Assembly: GCA_964539095.1 (NCBI GenBank)
Contig: CAZIFL010000058.1
Coordinates: forward strand, 1-10,329
Reading direction: 5' to 3'
Source of the DNA: DAIPKP01 sp964539095
Lineage (GTDB): Bacteria; Synergistota; Synergistia; Synergistales; Aminiphilaceae
Length of the DNA: 10,329 bases
Numbering within the stretch: the first letter of the stretch is position 1; every line of letters begins with the position of its first letter. The notes under the pieces were generated by a model. That model ran no database searches, was not told the origin of the DNA, and worked only from the letters and a program-made list of their open reading frames with translations. Of this stretch, positions 6,096 to 10,329 are shown piece after piece. The position numbers and the translations under genes are program-made.

Positions 6096-8033
6096 ATGCT
6101 TAAGATTTTCAAACATCTGGGACTTATGACGCTCCTTCTCTGCCTCACCTCGGGGATTCTGCTCTATTCGGATCGCACAAACCGAATAGCTTCGAGAAAC
6201 GCCGAAAATTCTGGAGACCCTCAGAAGACCTCTTCCTCCGAAAATCCCGGAGAGGCCCTCTCTCTGAGAGAGCGTTTTCATGGCCCTGCCACCATTGCCC
6301 TGGTGAATCTCATCAACACCCCTGTGCTGGAGGAGGCCCGGGAGGGCTTTCTTGAGGGACTTCAAAGCCGGGGGGTTCAGGAGAAGAGGGATTATTTGCT
6401 TAAAGAGTTCAACGCCCAGGGAGATCAGGGGCTTCTTCCTCAGATCTTCGATGCCGCCCTCCGGAGTAAACCGGATCTTCTGGTCTCCATCGCCTCCCCC
6501 ACTCTTGTGGCGGGGGCAAACCGGGTACGGGAGGTTCCCTACGTCTACTGCGTAGCCACAGACCCCGTAGAGCTGGGGCTCTTTTCCAGGGGAGTTCCGA
6601 AGAACATTACCGGAGTCTACGCCAGATCCACCATGAAGGAGCTTCTGGAACTGGCTCGCGAATCTTCCGAAGGCCTGGATAAGGTGGGGATTATCTACGA
6701 TCCCGCTCAGCCCCAGTCGGTGCTGGAGGTGGAAATTCTTCGCAAACTCGGCAGGGAGCAGGGAATAACCGTTCTGGAGGGAACCGCCTCCACAGTGTCG
6801 GATCTCTCCCTCACCGCCCGCTCCCTGATACAGCGAGGAGCAAAGGTCTTTCTCTTTTCCGCAGACAACCTGGTGAGTGCAGGCTTTGCCTCGATTCTCA
6901 AGGTAGCCCGGGGGGAAGGAATTCCCATTTTTGTGAGCGACCTCGGCCTGGTAGCTCTGGGAGCCACCGGAGGAATAGGGCCGGACTTTCGCAACTGGGG
7001 GGATCAGGCGGCGGATCAGGCGGTACGTATTCTGCAGGGCACCCCTCCGGAGAATATTCCCATGGAGGAGGTGCGGGTTCAGAAGCTTCTTCAGGGAGAG
7101 GAGCAAGCAGCCCCCCAGAAAGAGGAGAGAGCAAAACCTCTGGAGCTGCGCATGGCTCTCTACAACGATACAGAGACCTCGGAACTCAGCGTTCAAGGCT
7201 TTCAGGAGGGGCTACGCCGGGGAGGACTGGTGGAGGGGCGGGATTTTAACCTTCGTATCCTGAACGCCCAGGGGGATATAGCCACCCTCTCCACCATCAT
7301 GACGTCTCTTCGATCAGAGCGACCGGATCTTCTCATGGTGATCTCCACCCCCACCCTTCAGGCGGCGTTACGCCAAATAGGAAAGGAGATTCCCATCATC
7401 TTCACTGCCGTGGGGGACCCCGTGCTGGCGGGGGCGGGAACCAGCCCGGAGAATCACTGGAAAAACGTCACCGGCATCAGCACCCGCCCCGCCTTCGAAA
7501 CCATGGTGGCACTTATCCGGGAGACTCTTCCCGAGGTGCGCCGGGTGGGAACCCTTTTTACCCCCGGAGAGATCAACAGCCAGCTCTACCGCGACTGGTT
7601 CGAGGAGGCTCTCCATGCCCAGGGGCTGGAGCTGGTAAGCGTTCCTGTGAACTCCCTGGGAGAGATGTCCCAGGCCACAGCAACCCTCTGCGCCGAGAAT
7701 ATCCATCTGATAGCCCAGATTCCGGATAACACCACCCGGCCGGGATTTCCTCAGATCGTCAAAAAAGCTCGGGAGCGCAATCTTCCGGTCTACACCTTCG
7801 ACACCCCCCAGATGAAGTACGGAGCCATACTCTGCGCGGCCCGGGATTACTTCGATGCGGGGCTGGAGGCTTCGGAGAAGCTTCTTCAGGTACTCCAGGG
7901 AACCTCCCCCGGAGATATCCCCTTCAGCAATGTCCAGGGAGAACGACTGATACTCAACGTAAAACTTGCAGAAGAATACCGCCTTATCATCTCCCCGGAG
8001 CTTCGGGAGAGAGTGGAAATTATGGATATCTGA
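6096..8033 (+). CDS. Tandem-domain ABC substrate-binding protein (2x ABC_sub_bind, TrpX-like)
   Basis: This encodes a 645-residue extracytoplasmic binding protein for the importer, about twice the usual length for the family. A hydrophobic N-terminal segment (about 8-24) is followed by a polar linker (about 25-62), then two copies of the PF04392 fold: residues about 66-330 and about 351-633, joined by a charged, glutamate-rich linker (331-350). Matching landmarks show the duplication: FNAQGDQGLL (105-114) against LNAQGDIATL (389-398), KPDLLVSIASPTL (125-137) against RPDLLMVISTPTL (409-421), and CVATDPVELG (152-161) against TAVGDPVLAG (437-446). Pneumococcal TrpX, the best-studied member, binds aromatic amino acids; the ligand here is not visible from sequence. 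The only early cysteine (C16) follows three leucines, which is not a lipobox, so the segment is probably an uncleaved anchor or ordinary signal peptide. AGGAG lies 9 bases before the start. The ligand positions differ between halves, so the sites may not bind the same molecule. Confidence 0.95.
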   Translation: MLKIFKHLGLMTLLLCLTSGILLYSDRTNRIASRNAENSGDPQKTSSSENPGEALSLRERFHGPATIALVNLINTPVLEEAREGFLEGLQSRGVQEKRDYLLKEFNAQGDQGLLPQIFDAALRSKPDLLVSIASPTLVAGANRVREVPYVYCVATDPVELGLFSRGVPKNITGVYARSTMKELLELARESSEGLDKVGIIYDPAQPQSVLEVEILRKLGREQGITVLEGTASTVSDLSLTARSLIQRGAKVFLFSADNLVSAGFASILKVARGEGIPIFVSDLGLVALGATGGIGPDFRNWGDQAADQAVRILQGTPPENIPMEEVRVQKLLQGEEQAAPQKEERAKPLELRMALYNDTETSELSVQGFQEGLRRGGLVEGRDFNLRILNAQGDIATLSTIMTSLRSERPDLLMVISTPTLQAALRQIGKEIPIIFTAVGDPVLAGAGTSPENHWKNVTGISTRPAFETMVALIRETLPEVRRVGTLFTPGEINSQLYRDWFEEALHAQGLELVSVPVNSLGEMSQATATLCAENIHLIAQIPDNTTRPGFPQIVKKARERNLPVYTFDTPQMKYGAILCAARDYFDAGLEASEKLLQVLQGTSPGDIPFSNVQGERLILNVKLAEEYRLIISPELRERVEIMDI

Positions 8034-8048
8034 AAAAGGAGGAAAAAC

Positions 8049-8900
8049 ATGTACACCCTGCATACCGCCACCTTGAAGGAGGTGGAACTCGCGGTGGAGT
8101 GGGCCGCCCGGGAGGGTTGGAACCCCGGGCTCTCGGATGCCCGGGCCTTTTACGCCCAGGACCCTTCAGGATTCTTTGTGGGGAAGCTGCATGGAGAACC
8201 CGTAAGCTGCATCTCCTGCGTGCGCTATCCTCACGACTTCGCTTTTATCGGTTTTTATATGGTCTCCCCGGAATACCGGGGAAAGGGGTATGGCCTGGAG
8301 ATCTGGAACCACGCCATGCAATACGGCGATGGGTGCACTCTGGGGCTGGACGGAGTCCCCGCCCAGCAGGAGAACTACGCAAAATCCGGCTTTCATCTGG
8401 CCTACCGCAATGTCCGCTACGAGTATCTCCGGGGGAGCGAAGGGGAGAGCATTCCCGAGGTTCCCGAGAGCTTTGTCTCTCCGGAGGAACTGCCCTTTGA
8501 AAAACTTGCGGCCTTTGATGCCCTTCACTTTGGAGGAGAGCGCCGGGAGTTTCTGGGCTCCTGGCTTGCTCTGAAAAAGGGCCGTTCCCTGCTGGCTCAA
8601 AGAAACGGGGCAATCCGGGGATACATCACCCTCCGGGAGTGTCGGAAAGGGTACAAGATAGGCCCTCTCTTTGCAGAGCATGCTCCTCTTGCAGAAGCCC
8701 TTTTTCTCCGGGTTCTTGAGGATATTCCCCGGGGAACCCCCATCTATCTCGACGTGCCGGAACCGAACCGGGAGGCCCTGGGTCTGGCGGAAAAATACCG
8801 CATGCACCCCGCCTTTCATACCGCCCGCATGTACCGGGGAGCCGCTCCAGAGCTTCCTCTGGAGCAGATTTTCGGGGTCACCACCTTCGAGCTGGGATAG
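8049..8900 (+). CDS. Two-part GNAT acetyltransferase (GNAT plus Acetyltransf_18-like)
   Basis: This encodes a 283-residue cytoplasmic protein that probably transfers an acetyl group from acetyl-CoA to an amine. Residues 1 to about 128 are a GNAT domain with the acetyl-CoA-binding turn RGKGYG (77-82) preceded by the FIGFYMVSPEYR strand and turn. Residues about 145-283 form a second GNAT-like half of the Acetyltransf_18 type, with GYITLREC (191-198), YKIGPLFA (202-209), the ARMYRG motif (259-264) and the terminal IFGVTTFELG. This two-half layout is common in the YobR-like group, whose substrates are mostly unknown. It has a strong AGGAGG 6 bases before the ATG and follows the binding-protein gene by 15 bases, so it is the last gene of the operon and may act on the imported compound. 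A strong hairpin follows it. Family is confident; substrate is unknown. Confidence 0.92.
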   Translation: MYTLHTATLKEVELAVEWAAREGWNPGLSDARAFYAQDPSGFFVGKLHGEPVSCISCVRYPHDFAFIGFYMVSPEYRGKGYGLEIWNHAMQYGDGCTLGLDGVPAQQENYAKSGFHLAYRNVRYEYLRGSEGESIPEVPESFVSPEELPFEKLAAFDALHFGGERREFLGSWLALKKGRSLLAQRNGAIRGYITLRECRKGYKIGPLFAEHAPLAEALFLRVLEDIPRGTPIYLDVPEPNREALGLAEKYRMHPAFHTARMYRGAAPELPLEQIFGVTTFELG

Positions 8901-8929
8901 CCGGTATAACTGAAGAGAGGAGCAACCAT

Positions 8930-8977
8930 AAGAAGAGGGGAAGGCGGGGGAATTTCTCCCCCCCTTCCCCTCTTCTT
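8930..8977. terminator. Long hairpin between convergent genes, probable bidirectional terminator
   Basis: The arms 8930-8951 and 8957-8977 pair over 21 bp with a single bulged C (8945) and a 5-base loop (8952-8956). The outer arm is AAGAAG on the left and CTTCTT on the right. It begins 29 bases after the GNAT stop codon and 34 bases beyond the stop of the minus-strand hydrolase. The T-run is short on both sides (CTTCTTT rightward, CTTCTTAT leftward), but stem length and placement between converging genes support termination in both directions. Confidence 0.8.
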
Positions 8978-9011
8978 TCATGCGACACCGCAGGTGGTGT
9001 AACCTTTGTCT

Positions 9012-10329
9012 CTAATAGCCGTCCTCCCGGTAGTTCACCGTACCATCATCATTCACCGGAGGAATGGTATCCGTAGTGTCTATCTGAGCGTAGGGATCTC
9101 CTGCCCCCGAGGCATCGTGATACTTCGGGGGGTAGAGTCCGTTGGGCTGGCGAGTCGGGGGGGTGAAGCTGAACCTCGACACATCCGCCCGGCACTGCTC
9201 GATGCGGTTGGGGAAGACCCGGAATATCATAAGATCAAAAGACCAGACGATATCGGTTCCCATCTCCACCTCGGGACAGTGAGCCTGCACGCTCTGCAAG
9301 GCGCTTTCCACCGTATCATCCGCCACAGGAAAGTGGGTGGCCACGGTCAGCCTTGGCTTGGGCTCGATCTGGCTGAGAAGATAGCCGAAGGCCCCCTGAG
9401 TGGTGTGGGAGCTGTTCTGAATCCTCATCATCCCCGCCACGGTTTCTTGAAACTCCTCGTACCCGGGATCCCCCGGAGCGAGAGGGCCATTGAGCCCCAT
9501 ATTCTTGTAGGCCCATACCTCGGGGGGAACCACCATCTCATGAATGAACACGTCCACCCCCTCACCATCATGCTTTGCCTGTTCGATGCTGTTGGTCTCG
9601 GGCTTGGTGTCGCTGGTGTAGATCATTCTCAAGGGATCCCCCGAGGGGGTGGTCCACTCAAGCTTGTACCCCATGGCTCCCCGCCGGGCGTGAACCACTG
9701 GAAAATGGGTAATTTTTACCCCGGTGGTTTTGTTGTGGTACGCTACCCCTCCCACCTGGGTCCAATCCAGCTCGATGGGAACCATGGCGTAGGCGTCCTT
9801 GGGGCTGTCATTCCCCACGGGCACCGGGCTATGTGGAAGCCCCCAGCTCTCCTGAGTGGGGGGGGTGTACCCCGCATAGGCGGTGGTCTGAAAGCTGAAG
9901 CTCTCGGTGTGCCACCGCAGGGCCTCCCGAAGATAGCTGCACATGTCGATAACTCCATCGTTATAGTAGGGAACCTGGGGAGACTGGGAGCCCATGATGC
10001 TGCAGCCTCCGCCACCACCGCCGGAGCTGGAGTAAGAGGGGTTTTTTACCCCCGAGGGCTTGGAACCCCAGACATAGAGAGGGGATTTGCGGTCGCTGGC
10101 GGGGCCGAAACAGTAGGTATGAACAAGGTCGGTCATATGATCCGCATGCAGATGGCTGATGAAGACCTTATCCATGAGGCGGTACCCCACCTTGGCAGCC
10201 GCATAGTTTCCGGAGACCCCCGCTCCCATATCGAAGACAAACTGATCCACCGGTTTGCCATGGTAGTAGGGGTCGGAGTTATTGTCAAATCTGGTGTATG
10301 AGGGCTCAAGCGGCGTCCCTCCCAGATTG
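9012..10329 (-). CDS. Metallo-beta-lactamase-fold hydrolase, 5' end beyond the window
   Basis: The reading frame is open from the right window edge, so the N-terminus is missing; 438 residues are visible (numbered from the edge). The usual MBL opening is present: an NLGGTP strand-loop at the edge and VFDMGAG (31-37). The metal ligands fit the RNase Z/arylsulfatase-like branch: HLHADH (59-64), a histidine in VVHAR (H213), the bridging aspartate in IYTSD (D240) and the histidine in ATHFP (H332). A GTG at 10250 could be mistaken for the start, but it follows the conserved loop and is internal. Odd points are a serine/glycine-rich loop with six consecutive glycines (about 98-110), long insertions between strands, and a proline/aspartate-rich tail of about 100 residues after the last ligand. 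From memory it resembles the group named after the guanitoxin protein GntH, but no guanitoxin genes are seen, so substrate is left open. Whether it is exported cannot be judged. Confidence 0.9.
   Translation of the reverse strand, partial: NLGGTPLEPSYTRFDNNSDPYYHGKPVDQFVFDMGAGVSGNYAAAKVGYRLMDKVFISHLHADHMTDLVHTYCFGPASDRKSPLYVWGSKPSGVKNPSYSSSGGGGGGCSIMGSQSPQVPYYNDGVIDMCSYLREALRWHTESFSFQTTAYAGYTPPTQESWGLPHSPVPVGNDSPKDAYAMVPIELDWTQVGGVAYHNKTTGVKITHFPVVHARRGAMGYKLEWTTPSGDPLRMIYTSDTKPETNSIEQAKHDGEGVDVFIHEMVVPPEVWAYKNMGLNGPLAPGDPGYEEFQETVAGMMRIQNSSHTTQGAFGYLLSQIEPKPRLTVATHFPVADDTVESALQSVQAHCPEVEMGTDIVWSFDLMIFRVFPNRIEQCRADVSRFSFTPPTRQPNGLYPPKYHDASGAGDPYAQIDTTDTIPPVNDDGTVNYREDGY

Noticed and set aside
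7001..7024. Tandem 12-base repeat (11/12 identical) inside the binding-protein gene
   Set aside because: It encodes DQAADQA within a helix of ordinary length; the matching helix in the second domain aligns without a gap, so this looks like codon coincidence and not an expansion.
5730..7196. Long minus-strand open frame (488 codons) opposite the ATPase and binding-protein genes
   Set aside because: It is antisense to two confidently identified genes, has a low-complexity composition typical of shadow frames and no recognisable motif.
8985..9000. ACACC/GGTGT inverted repeat just beyond the stop of the minus-strand hydrolase
   Set aside because: The stem is only 5 bp with no T-run, and a far stronger hairpin lies next to it at 8930-8977.
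9006..10301. Plus-strand open frame (431 codons) opposite the hydrolase gene
   Set aside because: It is the antisense shadow of an MBL protein with all metal ligands intact; its Gly/His-rich translation shows no domain.

Overview
The window is gene-dense, moderately GC-rich bacterial DNA with Shine-Dalgarno-like sequences before most starts. It holds seven complete genes and one cut by the right edge. A large dCache chemoreceptor, a TrpX/COG4120/COG1101-type ABC transporter and the base composition fit a motile, free-living Gram-negative bacterium. My best guess is a spirochaete of the Spirochaeta/Alkalispirochaeta kind, but this is inference: no rRNA or other phylogenetic marker is present. 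I see no mobile element, CRISPR array, tRNA or rRNA.

Layout from left to right. Bases 1-162 hold an intrinsic terminator reading rightward (103-139), probably ending a gene that lies mostly off the left edge. An ASCH-domain gene (163-636, minus) and a methyl-accepting chemotaxis protein gene (804-2936, minus) follow. The 214-base gap 2937-3150 is a divergent promoter region with one plausible sigma-70-type promoter per strand, each containing a short perfect palindrome.

A tight five-gene plus-strand operon (3151-8900) comes next. It encodes a STAS-domain protein with a large C-terminal half I do not recognise, an ABC permease, its ATPase, a substrate-binding protein made of two tandem ABC_sub_bind domains, and a two-part GNAT acetyltransferase. 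Junctions are a 4-base ATGA overlap, an 8-base overlap, and gaps of 14 and 15 bases. A long hairpin (8930-8977) separates this operon from a convergent minus-strand metallo-beta-lactamase-fold hydrolase gene (9012 to beyond 10329) whose 5' end is outside the window.

The operon looks like an importer for a small organic ligand; aromatic amino acids are the best-known ligands of the family. A STAS protein sits in first position and an acyltransferase in last. The chemoreceptor is transcribed divergently from the same short control region, so uptake and taxis could share a signal, although the sequence does not prove it. The most unusual points are the STAS fusion in a transporter operon, the internally duplicated binding protein, and a chemoreceptor hairpin tip in which a highly conserved arginine is tryptophan.
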